Assembly (NCBI RefSeq): GCF_002886185.1 | Contig: NZ_KZ614147.1 | Coordinates: 469,187-533,186 of the forward strand | Direction: 5' to 3' | DNA: 64,000 bases | From: Salipaludibacillus neizhouensis | Lineage (GTDB): Bacteria > Bacillota > Bacilli > Bacillales > Salisediminibacteriaceae | In this document: positions 1 through 8,529 of the stretch, in pieces | Layout: every line of letters begins with the position of its first letter | How positions within the stretch are numbered: position 1 is the first letter of the stretch | Notes under the pieces: model-generated | The model's database searches: none | What the model was told of the DNA's origin: nothing | Seen by the model: only the letters and a program-made list of their open reading frames with translations | Translations under genes and position numbers: made by a program

Positions 1-571
1 TATCACTGACAAAGCGCTGATCATCCCACAAACTAATGATAAGGTCGTCTCGGCTGACTATTTGATTTTTATGCTCAACAAGAAGTTTTAATATAAAGAT
101 CTCATTCTTCGTTAGATCAATCGTCCCTGCATCATTCGTAACCGTGTTTTTCTGATAATCGATTAAAGCACCACACCATGTTTTAAGCTCAATGTCTTCT
201 GCATTGTAGTTATAAACACGACGAAGAATTGCTTGGATTTTGGCAATAAGCACATCAAAATAAAATGGCTTTTGAATAAAGTCATCAGCACCAAGCTGCA
301 TGGACATGACCATATCTGTTGGATGGTCTCGTGAGGACAAAAACACGATGGGGACATTTGAATGGTTTCGAATCATTCGACACCAATGAAAGCCATCATA
401 TTTAGGTAATTGAATATCAATAATGACTAAATCGGGTTTGATAGCAGTAAATTCTTGAAAAACATGATTAAAATTTGTCACTCCAGAGACATCATATGAC
501 CATTGGGTTAATCTTTCTTGGATTTCTTCAAAAAGAGTCGTGTCATCTTCAATTAACATAAGTTTAAACAA
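1..571 (-). CDS. bceR: BceR-like OmpR-family response regulator (partial, 3' end outside window)
   Basis: Response regulator of a two-component system; relatives of this type control BceAB-type ABC transporters that answer cell-envelope antibiotics. The translated sequence starts at a TTG (569-571) behind a GGTGAT-like ribosome site and reads MFKLMLIEDD. The receiver domain covers about residues 1-115 with acidic pocket E8-D9-D10 and phosphoacceptor D52 in the stretch LVIIDIQLPKYDG. A winged-helix output domain follows (about 130 onward, with LTKNEIFILKLL and LWDD) and runs off the window edge. The resemblance to BceR in the receiver (for example FHWCRMIRNHSNVP) is strong from memory. The kinase and transporter would lie to the left of the window, so the target cannot be checked here. 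Confidence 0.85.
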   Translation of the reverse strand, partial: MFKLMLIEDDTTLFEEIQERLTQWSYDVSGVTNFNHVFQEFTAIKPDLVIIDIQLPKYDGFHWCRMIRNHSNVPIVFLSSRDHPTDMVMSMQLGADDFIQKPFYFDVLIAKIQAILRRVYNYNAEDIELKTWCGALIDYQKNTVTNDAGTIDLTKNEIFILKLLVEHKNQIVSRDDLIISLWDDQRFVSD

Positions 572-807
572 CGAAATCACCACGCTTTTTAGTGTCAACT
601 CTTAACGTCATTGTATATTAAAATCTATTGGTGCGCTATATTATGTTAATTTTATCTATATATGTATCTATATGGAATGACGGTGAAGGGAGTTTTAAAA
701 GTGTATCTGACTTTCCCTACTATTCATCATTGTTAGAAGAGTATTGAAGAGCCTATTGAAAACATCAAAAACACGATAGTGTCAGTCCACTTTAATTTGT
801 GAATGTG

Positions 808-837
808 TTCACTATTTTACTAAACATGTGATATAAT
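808..837 (+). promoter_or_regulatory. Probable sigma-A promoter for the chemoreceptor-like gene
   Basis: TTCACT (808-813), an 18-base spacer and TATAAT (832-837), with TG one base before the -10 (TGATATAAT), which is an extended -10. It lies about 60 bases upstream of the coding start. The rest of the 327-base gap between the divergent genes (572-898) is AT-rich and shows nothing else I can name. Confidence 0.55.
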
Positions 838-898
838 ACCTAAATATTGTTAATAAAATTGATTAAAAGTATCCAGTTTTCAAGAGTTTATAGAAATA

Positions 899-1915
899 AT
901 GGGGGGGGACAAAGTAGTGGAAAATACTGCAAATAAAAGTTTGAATGTTTCGTTACTAATGAGTGAATTAAAGCAGGAAAATAGTGATATGCAAGGTGTC
1001 ATGAAGAATATTCAAAGTATCTCAAGAAAATCAAATATCTTAGCTCTAAATTCGGGAATTGAAGCGGCTAGAGCTGGAGAAGCTGGTAAAGGCTTTGCGG
1101 TTGTCGCAACCGAAATCAAGAAATTTGCCGAGGAAAGCCTTAGTGCTAGTAAGGAAAGTGAAAAAATTATAAGTGAAATACAAGATAAAGCAAATGAAAT
1201 AATTGCTGTAAGGACCGTAGATATTGCTTTTGACACGATTGATAAGATTGATAGGAATTTATTTGAAAGAAATTGTGACGTCCAGGCTTGGGCAACTTTT
1301 GATGCTGTTAAAAATTGTCTTATTAGCCCTACGCAAGAGAATAAGAAGATCGCACATTCCTTTTTGACGAATATTTATAAGATATATGAAGTGTATTTTG
1401 ATTTATTAGTCGTTGATATTAATGGAGAAATCATTGTAGCTTCTCAGAATGAAACCGAGGTCGGAAAAAATATGTCCGATCGAGAATGGTTTAAAGAAAC
1501 GGTTCAGACAAATAAGGTGCACGTGACTGACATGTATCATTCATCTGTTGTTGGTGGATATACAATGGGATATTCGAGCCCGATTCACAATGACTCAGGT
1601 AAGGTCGTAGGAGTACTTACTACGAGGTTTAATTGGGATTTCATTTATGATATTATCGATCGTGTGAAGGTTGCCGAAGATAGCAAACTATATGTTATTA
1701 ATTCAGAGGGATACATCATTGCCTCAAGAGATCGATCAGGTATTTTAGAGAAAAAACTTACGGACATGGCCGCAGTAAACAATGTTTTGTCAGGTAAGGA
1801 AACGCATGGATATATGATTGAAAACAAGCAAATACATGCTTATTGTTTAACGAATGGATACAACGCTTATAAAGGAAAAGGTTGGACAGTCATTGTTATT
1901 GAATCCATCGCATAA
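899..1915 (+). CDS. Soluble chemoreceptor-like protein: N-terminal MCP tip, C-terminal Cache domain
   Basis: Residues about 35-105 hold the chemoreceptor signalling hairpin ([20 protein letters not shown] and [11 protein letters not shown]), which normally contacts CheA and CheW. Residues about 110-338 form a dCache-like sensor ([48 protein letters not shown]). No membrane segment or signal peptide is seen, so both domains should be cytoplasmic. Usual receptors have the opposite order, sensor first and signalling domain last. The start is uncertain: ATG at 899 runs into eight Gs, and GTG at 917 would use that G run as its ribosome site. The frame is open from 863 without another good start. 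It may be a real soluble receptor or the remnant of a longer one. Confidence 0.7.
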   Translation: MGGDKVVENTANKSLNVSLLMSELKQENSDMQGVMKNIQSISRKSNILALNSGIEAARAGEAGKGFAVVATEIKKFAEESLSASKESEKIISEIQDKANEIIAVRTVDIAFDTIDKIDRNLFERNCDVQAWATFDAVKNCLISPTQENKKIAHSFLTNIYKIYEVYFDLLVVDINGEIIVASQNETEVGKNMSDREWFKETVQTNKVHVTDMYHSSVVGGYTMGYSSPIHNDSGKVVGVLTTRFNWDFIYDIIDRVKVAEDSKLYVINSEGYIIASRDRSGILEKKLTDMAAVNNVLSGKETHGYMIENKQIHAYCLTNGYNAYKGKGWTVIVIESIA

Positions 1916-1961
1916 ATGTTTTATTGAATAGATATAGGCAATACAATAGGCTTCCTCTCCA

Positions 1962-1998
1962 GCTTATTAGGATAAATGATGCTCCTAATAGGCTTTTA
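1962..1998 (+). terminator. Rho-independent terminator-like hairpin
   Basis: Arms GCTTATTAGGA and TCCTAATAGGC pair over 11 positions with one G-U wobble around a 10-base loop, followed by TTTT. It ends the chemoreceptor-like gene. Confidence 0.6.
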
Positions 1999-2217
1999 GT
2001 GCGGATGGGTTTGATCAAAAAGCATAAATTGGTTTTAAAGAAAAGGAATAATTTAGTTTAAGAGTGAATACTACTATTGATTAGAAATAGTATATTATGT
2101 GTTTAATTTTTCTACATAGAATACCGTTATGTAAATATCATCAAAATTGATAGAGGAAGTGTATCTATATGCTAGTAAGGGATAAAACAGCGAGGACCTA
2201 CTAAAATCTCCAGTATA

Positions 2218-2233
2218 TATGACATATGTCATA
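2218..2233. promoter_or_regulatory. Perfect 16-bp palindrome upstream of des; candidate DesR operator
   Basis: TATGACATATGTCATA is a perfect inverted repeat 123 bases before the des start. A TTGACG (2242-2247) and an AT-rich TATAAA (2268-2273) follow, though their 20-base spacing is not ideal for sigma-A. In Bacillus, DesR activates des from sites just upstream of the promoter, so the position suits a DesR site. That assignment is inference. The 1999-2217 part of the gap shows nothing recognisable. Confidence 0.4.
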
Positions 2234-2355
2234 CCCTTGTTTTGACGTTTATGACTTAACTAGAGCATATAAATCCTATATTCTTATAAAGTAAGACCAA
2301 TCCTGAATATACTAATTCGAGTTTCAGGAGTTTTATACGAGGAGGAAATACTATA

Positions 2356-3378
2356 ATGAGTAAATCAAATATTGCAGAATTAAAAAAAGAAATGGCTCCA
2401 TATGAAAAAAACGACACAAGAGCAAGTGTCAAACAAGTAATTAATACGCTAGTACCTTTAGTTATCCTATGGTACTCATCATATTTAAGTATATCTGTAT
2501 CTTATTGGCTGACTATTCCTTTCTTAATCGCCACAGCTGGATTTTTAGTTAGAACGTTTATTATTTTTCATGATTGTTGTCACCAATCGTTTTTCAGGAA
2601 TAAGAAGGCAAATGAAATATTGGGTACGATAACAGGGATATTAACGTTAGTTCCTTATCAACAATGGAAAAATAGTCACAATACGCACCACGCAACAAGC
2701 AGTAATCTTGATAAAAGAGGTACTGGTGACATGTGGCTCCTTACCGTTGATGAATATAAAAATGCTTCTATTGGGACAAAAATCGGTTACAGAATATACC
2801 GTAATCCTATCGTTATGCTAGGAATTGGTCCACTTGCCGTTTTCGCCTTTCAATATCGTTTTAATTCTAAAAAGGCGAGACGTAAAGAGAGAATCAATCT
2901 GTATGTCACCAATTTCTCCATTGTTGCTCTTTATGCACTTTTAAGCTTGTTAGTGGGTTGGCAGACTTTTGTTATGCTTCAGCTTCCGATGCTATTAATT
3001 TCAGGCATGATGGGTATTTGGTTATTTTATGTACAACATCAATTTGAAGATTCTTATTTTGAACATAGTGATGAGTGGAGTTATGTTCAGGCAGCAGTAG
3101 AAGGAAGCTCGTATTATAAGCTTCCGAAAGTATTACAGTGGATCACCGGAAACATCGGTTTTCATCACGTGCATCATTTAAGTCCTAGAGTTCCAAACTA
3201 CAATTTGGAGAAGGCTCATGAATCATCACAGCCACTTCAGAAGGCTACAACAATCACGTTAGCGACAAGTTTCAAATCACTACGATATCGTCTATGGGAT
3301 GAAAATGCGAAAAAGTTCGTCTCGTTTGGAGAAGCAAAACGGATAATAAAGCTTGAAGAGGAGTTAGTAAAGAATTAA
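2356..3378 (+). CDS. des: Acyl-lipid fatty acid desaturase Des
   Basis: Membrane di-iron desaturase that introduces a cis double bond into phospholipid acyl chains, raising membrane fluidity in the cold. The three histidine boxes are present: HDCCH at residues 72-76, HNTHH at 108-112 and HHVHH at 270-274. Hydrophobic segments around 28-70, 88-100 and 180-225 fit the usual four-helix topology. The length of 340 residues is close to Bacillus Des (about 350). Start ATG has a clear AGGAGG eight bases upstream. The next two genes encode the DesK/DesR thermosensor pair, the same arrangement as in Bacillus subtilis, which supports the assignment. Confidence 0.95.
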   Translation: MSKSNIAELKKEMAPYEKNDTRASVKQVINTLVPLVILWYSSYLSISVSYWLTIPFLIATAGFLVRTFIIFHDCCHQSFFRNKKANEILGTITGILTLVPYQQWKNSHNTHHATSSNLDKRGTGDMWLLTVDEYKNASIGTKIGYRIYRNPIVMLGIGPLAVFAFQYRFNSKKARRKERINLYVTNFSIVALYALLSLLVGWQTFVMLQLPMLLISGMMGIWLFYVQHQFEDSYFEHSDEWSYVQAAVEGSSYYKLPKVLQWITGNIGFHHVHHLSPRVPNYNLEKAHESSQPLQKATTITLATSFKSLRYRLWDENAKKFVSFGEAKRIIKLEEELVKN

Positions 3379-3423
3379 CGAATAGAAATATTAGAGAAAC
3401 TTTACTTGCATATAAAAGTAACA

Positions 3424-3467
3424 GTTAGCACCTGGGGAAACCCCCAGGTGCTAACATGTGGTACAAT
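3424..3467 (+). promoter_or_regulatory. Perfect 14-bp hairpin between des and desK, followed by an extended -10
   Basis: GTTAGCACCTGGGG (3424-3437) and CCCCAGGTGCTAAC (3442-3455) pair perfectly around AAAC. There is no T tract, so it is not a classical intrinsic terminator; it may protect the des mRNA 3' end or reduce read-through. Seven bases after it lies TGGTACAAT, an extended -10 (TACAAT 3462-3467) that could start a separate desKR transcript about 40 bases before desK. Confidence 0.55.
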
Positions 3468-3507
3468 ACACTTAATTCAAGAAAATCCATGGAAAAGAGG
3501 GAAGGAC

Positions 3508-4617
3508 TTGAAAAATTGGAATCAAAAGTTTCGTAAGAATACAGGGCTTAGTCCATACGTATGGGTCGTCTTTTACATCCTCCCTTTTTACTTCATCGTG
3601 CAAGATTCTTCCACACTACAAATTGTTATCGGAATTACAATGGTTGTCGGCTTTTTTATTTGCTATGTTCTGTCATTTGCGTCACATGGCTGGATTATTT
3701 ATTTAGGTGCAAGTTTACAGATTGCAATTGCAACGGCTATGACACTGCTGTTTGGCTATATATATTTTTTCCTTTTCCTAGCTTTCTTTATCGGCAATCT
3801 CAGAAATCGGGGGGCCTTTTTTACGTTATACACGATTCTTCTTATTAGCACATTTGGAACTAGTTATTATGGATTTATTGCCCATAGTGTGTTTATAACA
3901 CAACTACCTTTTGTATTTCTCAGTATAGTTGCTGTTATTCTTCTTCCGGTAAGTACTTATAACAAAAATAAAGAGGAGCGACTCCAAGGTCAATTGGAGG
4001 ATGCAAACAAGCGTATTTCCGAACTCGTCAAGCTAGAAGAACGTCAACGAATTTCCAGAGATCTTCACGATACTCTCGGTCAGAAACTTTCATTAATTGG
4101 TCTAAAGAGTGATCTGGCTGCAAAACTTATTAGTAAAAATCCGTATCAAGCCAGGACTGAGATTAAAGATGTTCAAAATACTGCAAGAATTGCTCTCAAA
4201 GAAGTAAGAGAACTAGTCACAGAGATGAGAGGTACGAGGTTAGAAGATGAGATACCTCGTGTACAGCAAATATTACAGGCAGCAAATATTGACTTCCATT
4301 TCAATGGGTCTTTGGAACTTCCGAACACTTCTCTTATTGCGGAGAATGTCGTGAGTATGTGTGTAAAAGAAGCGGTAACTAATATAGTGAAGCATAGCGG
4401 GGCCACAAATTGCTCCATCATTATCGAATCAGAAGACAGGGATCTTGCGGTGAAAATAAAAGATAATGGGATTGGAATAGACACTTCAAAAAGTCGAGCA
4501 AAAAAAAGTGGTGTAAAAGGAATGAAGGAAAGATTAGAATTTGTTAACGGTAATTTGGAAATCTATGCGGAGAACGGTACCACAGTCGTGATTAATGTAC
4601 CTGGTGACTATAAGTAA
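3508..4617 (+). CDS. desK: Membrane sensor histidine kinase DesK
   Basis: Thermosensor kinase that detects membrane order and phosphorylates or dephosphorylates DesR. Start chosen as TTG 3508: GAGGGAAGG lies just upstream, the protein becomes 369 residues (Bacillus subtilis DesK has 370), and the sequence aligns with DesK from its first residues. Earlier in-frame starts would read through the 3424-3455 hairpin. Four to five membrane segments fill residues about 12-150. A linker coiled coil (EERLQGQLEDANKRISELVK) leads to the HisKA_3 box EERQRISRDLHDTLGQ with phospho-accepting H187. The HATPase domain has CVKEAVTNIVKH (N box) and DNGIGID (G1 box). It is followed after 34 bases by desR. Confidence 0.93.
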   Translation: MKNWNQKFRKNTGLSPYVWVVFYILPFYFIVQDSSTLQIVIGITMVVGFFICYVLSFASHGWIIYLGASLQIAIATAMTLLFGYIYFFLFLAFFIGNLRNRGAFFTLYTILLISTFGTSYYGFIAHSVFITQLPFVFLSIVAVILLPVSTYNKNKEERLQGQLEDANKRISELVKLEERQRISRDLHDTLGQKLSLIGLKSDLAAKLISKNPYQARTEIKDVQNTARIALKEVRELVTEMRGTRLEDEIPRVQQILQAANIDFHFNGSLELPNTSLIAENVVSMCVKEAVTNIVKHSGATNCSIIIESEDRDLAVKIKDNGIGIDTSKSRAKKSGVKGMKERLEFVNGNLEIYAENGTTVVINVPGDYK

Positions 4618-4651
4618 AGGCTAAGCAAAAAAAGAAGAGGGTGAAAAAAGT

Positions 4652-5251
4652 ATGATACGAATTGTTATTGCGGAGGATCAAAAGATGCTGCTCGGAGCGC
4701 TGGCTGCTTTACTCGATTTAGAAGAAGACATGAGTGTAGTTGGAAGTGCAAGTAATGGGGAAGATGCTGTGAATCTCGTTTATAAACATGATCCAGACGT
4801 ATGCATCATGGATATTGAAATGCCTAAAAGGACTGGACTTGATGCAGCGGAAGAATTAAAAGAACTTGACTGCAAAGTCATTATTCTCACTACATTTGCT
4901 CGCTCTGGTTATTTTCAGCGTGCTGTGAAAGCAGGGGTAAACGGTTATATGCTAAAGGATAATCCGAGTGAGGAATTGGCTAATGCAATCCGAAGTGTGA
5001 TGGATGGGCGGCGAATTTATGCTCCGGAACTGGTGGATGAATTCTATAGTCCACAAAACCCCTTAACTGACCGGGAAAATGATGTTCTTGCACTAATGGC
5101 AGCCGGTAAAAGTACCAAAGACATAGCGGACGAGCTCCATCTTACTAATGGGACAGTTCGTAACTACATTTCTTCCATCCTTGAAAAATTAGAAGTCACG
5201 AATCGAATCGAAGCAATAACACGTTTTAAGGAGAAAGGTTGGTCTAAGTGA
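4652..5251 (+). CDS. desR: Response regulator DesR
   Basis: NarL/LuxR-type regulator, partner of DesK and activator of des. Receiver domain residues 1-120 with E8-D9 and phosphoacceptor D54 in CIMDIEMPKRTG; switch threonine in IILTTFA; K105-like lysine in YMLKDNPSEELA. C-terminal LuxR helix-turn-helix about 134-195 (LTDRENDVLALMAAGKSTKD; NGTVRNYISSILEKL). Length 199, as in Bacillus DesR. GAGGGTG precedes the ATG. It probably forms an operon with desK. Downstream 5252-5381 holds no gene. Confidence 0.93.
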   Translation: MIRIVIAEDQKMLLGALAALLDLEEDMSVVGSASNGEDAVNLVYKHDPDVCIMDIEMPKRTGLDAAEELKELDCKVIILTTFARSGYFQRAVKAGVNGYMLKDNPSEELANAIRSVMDGRRIYAPELVDEFYSPQNPLTDRENDVLALMAAGKSTKDIADELHLTNGTVRNYISSILEKLEVTNRIEAITRFKEKGWSK

Positions 5252-5381
5252 GAAGCTAGAGATAAATTTTCCCATAAGACTGTATACCATTTTACTAACT
5301 CATTTTCGAATTATATGTTAGCCTTAAAAGAAGGAAAATAATAAATAAGAACAAAAATTGTGAAAAGGTCAGGTGAAGAAG

Positions 5382-5882
5382 ATGATTAGTAAAGACTTAG
5401 TTAAAGGATTAAACGATCAAATGAATTATGAATTTTATTCTGCACATGTATATCTTGCTACGGCTGCTTATTGTTCCAACGAAAGCTTTGATGGATTTGC
5501 CAGCTTCTTTCTAACACAAGCGGAAGAGGAACGTTTTCATGCGATGAAATTCTATCATTTTATCAATGACATGGGGGAAAAGGCTGAAGTAGCTAGCTTG
5601 CCTACTCCAAACAACACCTTTTCTTCTATACTCGAAACTTTTGAAAAATCACTTGAGCATGAAAAAGAAGTAACGAAGCAGATTTATAAGCTTTCTGACT
5701 TAGCATTGGATCAACGGGAGCATGCAACAATGACATTCTTAAACTGGTTCGTTGAAGAGCAGGTTGAGGAAGAGGCGACTTTTGATAACCTCATTCAAAA
5801 GCTGAAACGTATTAACGATGATAGTAATGCATTCTTTATGCTTGAAGATGAGCTAGGAAAGCGAAAATTCACTGCAGAATAA
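5382..5882 (+). CDS. ftnA: Ferritin
   Basis: Iron-storage protein forming a 24-subunit shell that oxidises Fe(II) and stores Fe(III). The four-helix ferritin fold carries ferroxidase ligands in the expected places: E17 (MNYEFYSAH), E50 and H53 (AEEERFH), E93 (EHEKEV) and Q126 (EEQVEEE). No haem-binding methionine pattern of bacterioferritin is seen. ATG 5382 is preferred over GTG 5373 because AGGTGA sits five to six bases before it, giving 166 residues. It has its own terminator, so it appears monocistronic. No Fur or PerR box was recognised upstream. Confidence 0.92.
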   Translation: MISKDLVKGLNDQMNYEFYSAHVYLATAAYCSNESFDGFASFFLTQAEEERFHAMKFYHFINDMGEKAEVASLPTPNNTFSSILETFEKSLEHEKEVTKQIYKLSDLALDQREHATMTFLNWFVEEQVEEEATFDNLIQKLKRINDDSNAFFMLEDELGKRKFTAE

Positions 5883-5892
5883 CTAGTAAAGC

Positions 5893-5930
5893 AAACGGAA
5901 AGGTCTATTAAAAGGACCTTTCCGTTTTTT
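5893..5930 (+). terminator. Rho-independent terminator after ferritin
   Basis: AAACGGAAAGGTC and GACCTTTCCGTTT pair over 13 bp with a 9-base loop and end in TTT. Mirrored A-rich sequence on the left means it may also serve the convergent peptidase gene. Confidence 0.9.
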
Positions 5931-5975
5931 CTATGAAACTTACTATTAAAAATAAGTTTCTTAAATTTTGCTATC

Positions 5976-7622
5976 TTAGTCTACGGACCGCATCTCTATA
6001 TCGGAGTTGGTACCACTTTGTTTGCCCATCATACTCTTTAACAATTCTTTTAATATAGATGGCGTGTGAACAAACGCACTTTTCCGATGTAATCGTTCCG
6101 TTCGCTGGTGAGGATCTTTTCCGAAGGGACCTACATTCAATACAGGAGCTTGCAGTTGTTTCATTTCTTCAAAAGGAATGGAATAGGTTGTACCCCAAAC
6201 AGGTGTATTCTCCTTATAGGTTGCTAATTCTCCTCCACTATCTGTGTAACGGAGGTAGCTTAAGTCACAAATCCCATTAAAGTAATGAATATGACCAAGG
6301 TTAGCATGATGAGACGCAGCCGTAGCTTTAATGACTTTTACGGCATCTGCAATCCCAGAATCCTCGGATGAATTCACAGCCGGGTAATATGGGGGTGCAA
6401 ACAAAATTACCATTGCCGGAGCTAATTCCGGACATTGAATCATTAACTCATCTGCAATTCCAAGCGATTTTTCACGGTCATCTAAAAGTGTGTTATCTGT
6501 GAAGGCTTCGATTAATTTCTCCACAGTAGCTTCCCCGAACTTATGATTAGCGTGCTTTAAAAGTTCCTCATAACGAATTACCCTCACTTCTCCCACACCA
6601 GAAATGTTTTCTCTTCTACAAATCTCTTGATAGGAGATATTGCACTTGCTAGCAGCGTCCAGGGCAGCTTCTTCAAATAAATCAAATATTTCGTCTGCAT
6701 TACGTTTCATGAGAAAAACATTGTAAAGTGCGGAAGCTCGGTATGGAGTTTGTGTAGAATATTCAAGCTTCAAGTCTTTTTGATGAAGCGATACAGGAAG
6801 TGGTGATGTTTCACCTAGGTCATGTTCCCGAAACATCGCATTCCATTCCATTTGCTGAGTCATAAAGGAAGCAATATAATTGGCTGTCATTCCACTCAAT
6901 GGCTCACCTACATGAGTTTCTTTCCCGAAAAAAAGCGCGGCTGGCATAATCTTTCCCATCGTTCCTGTATAGATATAATGCGTTTCGTCACCGGGGTGCT
7001 GGGTGAAAGAAGGCTCACTATTTAGAAACAGCGAATACTCCAAATCATGCTCCTCTTGAAGGTGTAACAGTTCAGGAATCGCGATGCGCATACCTGCAGA
7101 GTTAACTTCTTCATCCGGGACCGTTAGAAGTAATAGGTTTATCGGCCATTCCTCAATACTCGCTTGTTCGATAAGGGTCATATGAGTGGCGAGCCCCATT
7201 TTCATATCCATTGTTCCACGACCAAACAAATAGTCTCCCGATTCAAGGTCGATCCGTGCTGATTCAGGAAGCGTATGTTTTCGATCATGAAGTTTTAATG
7301 TAAGTTCTTCCGGATGAAATGCAAATGGCTCTAATTCACCGTATTCTTCGGTTTGCACTGTATCAAAATGACTGATTAAAACGACTGTCTTTACAGCTTT
7401 TGGGTGTTTATATAATGCGGTTAAAAGCTTTCTGCCAAAATCAACATCATGAAGGGAAATTTGATGGGGATTATTTTTAAAATAAGATAACTTTTTAATT
7501 TTTTCTTGCAGCTTAATGGGAAACTCTCGTTCACCTGGTGTGAAGGTTCGACTCTCCCAGCTCACAAGCTCGCATAGCAATTTACGTAAGTCTTCGGGTG
7601 TATTCCATAACATCTTAGCCAT
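5976..7622 (-). CDS. M20-family peptidase, RocB-like
   Basis: Zinc metallohydrolase of the ArgE/DapE/M20 superfamily, closest in overall sequence to Bacillus RocB, a protein of the arginine utilisation regulon whose exact reaction is not settled. Metal-site motifs are visible: SHFDTVQ (His and first Asp), GRGTMDMKMG (bridging Asp), PDEEVNS (catalytic Glu and Glu ligand) and LNSEPSF. 548 residues against about 566 for RocB. A GAGG ribosome site stands before ATG 7622. No roc genes flank it here, so a role in arginine breakdown is inferred from similarity only. Confidence 0.85.
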   Translation of the reverse strand: MAKMLWNTPEDLRKLLCELVSWESRTFTPGEREFPIKLQEKIKKLSYFKNNPHQISLHDVDFGRKLLTALYKHPKAVKTVVLISHFDTVQTEEYGELEPFAFHPEELTLKLHDRKHTLPESARIDLESGDYLFGRGTMDMKMGLATHMTLIEQASIEEWPINLLLLTVPDEEVNSAGMRIAIPELLHLQEEHDLEYSLFLNSEPSFTQHPGDETHYIYTGTMGKIMPAALFFGKETHVGEPLSGMTANYIASFMTQQMEWNAMFREHDLGETSPLPVSLHQKDLKLEYSTQTPYRASALYNVFLMKRNADEIFDLFEEAALDAASKCNISYQEICRRENISGVGEVRVIRYEELLKHANHKFGEATVEKLIEAFTDNTLLDDREKSLGIADELMIQCPELAPAMVILFAPPYYPAVNSSEDSGIADAVKVIKATAASHHANLGHIHYFNGICDLSYLRYTDSGGELATYKENTPVWGTTYSIPFEEMKQLQAPVLNVGPFGKDPHQRTERLHRKSAFVHTPSILKELLKSMMGKQSGTNSDIEMRSVD

Positions 7623-7752
7623 TCTTTAACCTCCTCTTATTAAAATATGCATCTTCCTTATTCATGGGATAATCATAACACCTAAATCATTAAAATCGGA
7701 GAGGTAAACAGCTTAATCACTATCTCCTGTTACCGGATAAGTACCCCAAAAT

Positions 7753-8049
7753 TCAAAATACGCCCTCATTTTTATCGGTGAACTCATATGTAAAGGGGCT
7801 AATAACCAAGGCAATTAACAGTAGAAGTAACCCTAGTAAAAGAACATTCATTAAAGAGATATGAAAGATATTTAATAGCACCAGCATTAACGTTGCTAAC
7901 GCGGGGCCGATCCATACTATTTTTCGTTTTTTTCGAGAAGTATTATATTGTTTTGCTCCACAGGATGGGCATTGTTTGGTTCCAGTCATAAATAATAGTT
8001 GGATCCATTTAAACGAGTATTGACACGACCAACAGGTAGGTAAATTCAA
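7753..8049 (-). CDS. Small zinc-ribbon membrane protein (cxxc_20_cxxc type)
   Basis: 98 residues. Two CxxC pairs, CWSC near the N-terminus and CPSC about twenty residues later, match the cxxc_20_cxxc zinc-ribbon family. Two hydrophobic segments follow (about 47-63 and 67-83) with a charged tail. The start is TTG 8049, chosen because GGAGGTT lies six bases upstream. Function is unknown; family members are small membrane proteins found in Bacillales. Confidence 0.75.
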   Translation of the reverse strand: MNLPTCWSCQYSFKWIQLLFMTGTKQCPSCGAKQYNTSRKKRKIVWIGPALATLMLVLLNIFHISLMNVLLLGLLLLLIALVISPFTYEFTDKNEGVF

Positions 8050-8076
8050 AATATAACCTCCATCTTTCTGAAAATG

Positions 8077-8116
8077 AAGGTACTGAAAAAGTTAAGTTTT
8101 ACTTATTCAGTACCTT
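8077..8116 (-). terminator. 11-bp hairpin, possible terminator of the small peptide transcript
   Basis: AAGGTACTGAA and TTCAGTACCTT form a perfect stem with an 18-base loop. Read on the minus strand the stem is followed by a short T run, so it could end a transcript of the 27-codon ORF at 8183-8266 before the zinc-ribbon gene. Confidence 0.4.
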
Positions 8117-8182
8117 TGAGCGTTAGTTCGAAAGGCTTATTTGCCTCACGAAAGCGAATGGTAATTCTTCCAAACAAAAAAC

Positions 8183-8266
8183 TTATTCAGCATCATTGCA
8201 CCGGTTCGGGAAAAGAAGGGCACTTAGAATGATTGATGCTGAAACTAAAGCCATGTACTTTTTCAT
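8183..8266 (-). CDS. Possible 27-residue secreted or membrane peptide
   Basis: A short ORF reading MKKYMALVSASIILSALLFP then NRCNDAE. It has a positively charged start, a hydrophobic core of about 15 residues and a short polar end, like a minimal signal peptide or small membrane peptide. GGGGGTG lies upstream of the ATG at a suitable distance, and a hairpin follows. I do not recognise a family. Very short ORFs of this kind are often spurious, so treat it as a candidate. The remaining part of the gap, 8267-8529, shows nothing else I can name. Confidence 0.35.
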   Translation of the reverse strand: MKKYMALVSASIILSALLFPNRCNDAE

Positions 8267-8529
8267 TTCTACACCCCCATTTTTCTCTCATTAGTAATCA
8301 CAGTCAGTCTATTCATTTTAACATAAGGACTAATAACTAAGAGATATACCTCCTCCTTCTTCTATTATGACCTGTACTTACTTTATAGAGGAAAAATGAC
8401 GAAGCGTTAATTGGAATGTATCGCATATAAGACAGTGAGGGAAAAATAACTAATAGCAACGCAACATTCCTGATTTTGTTACACGTGGAACATTTCCGTT
8501 ATATGTAAATGCGAAAAGGGGGAAGATGT

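Noticed and set aside
3406-3507. Longer DesK N-terminus from ATG 3406
   Set aside because: It would translate through the perfect hairpin at 3424-3455 and adds 34 residues absent from DesK; TTG 3508 has a good ribosome site.
5373-5381. GTG start for ferritin
   Set aside because: The ribosome site AGGTGA overlaps this GTG and fits ATG 5382.
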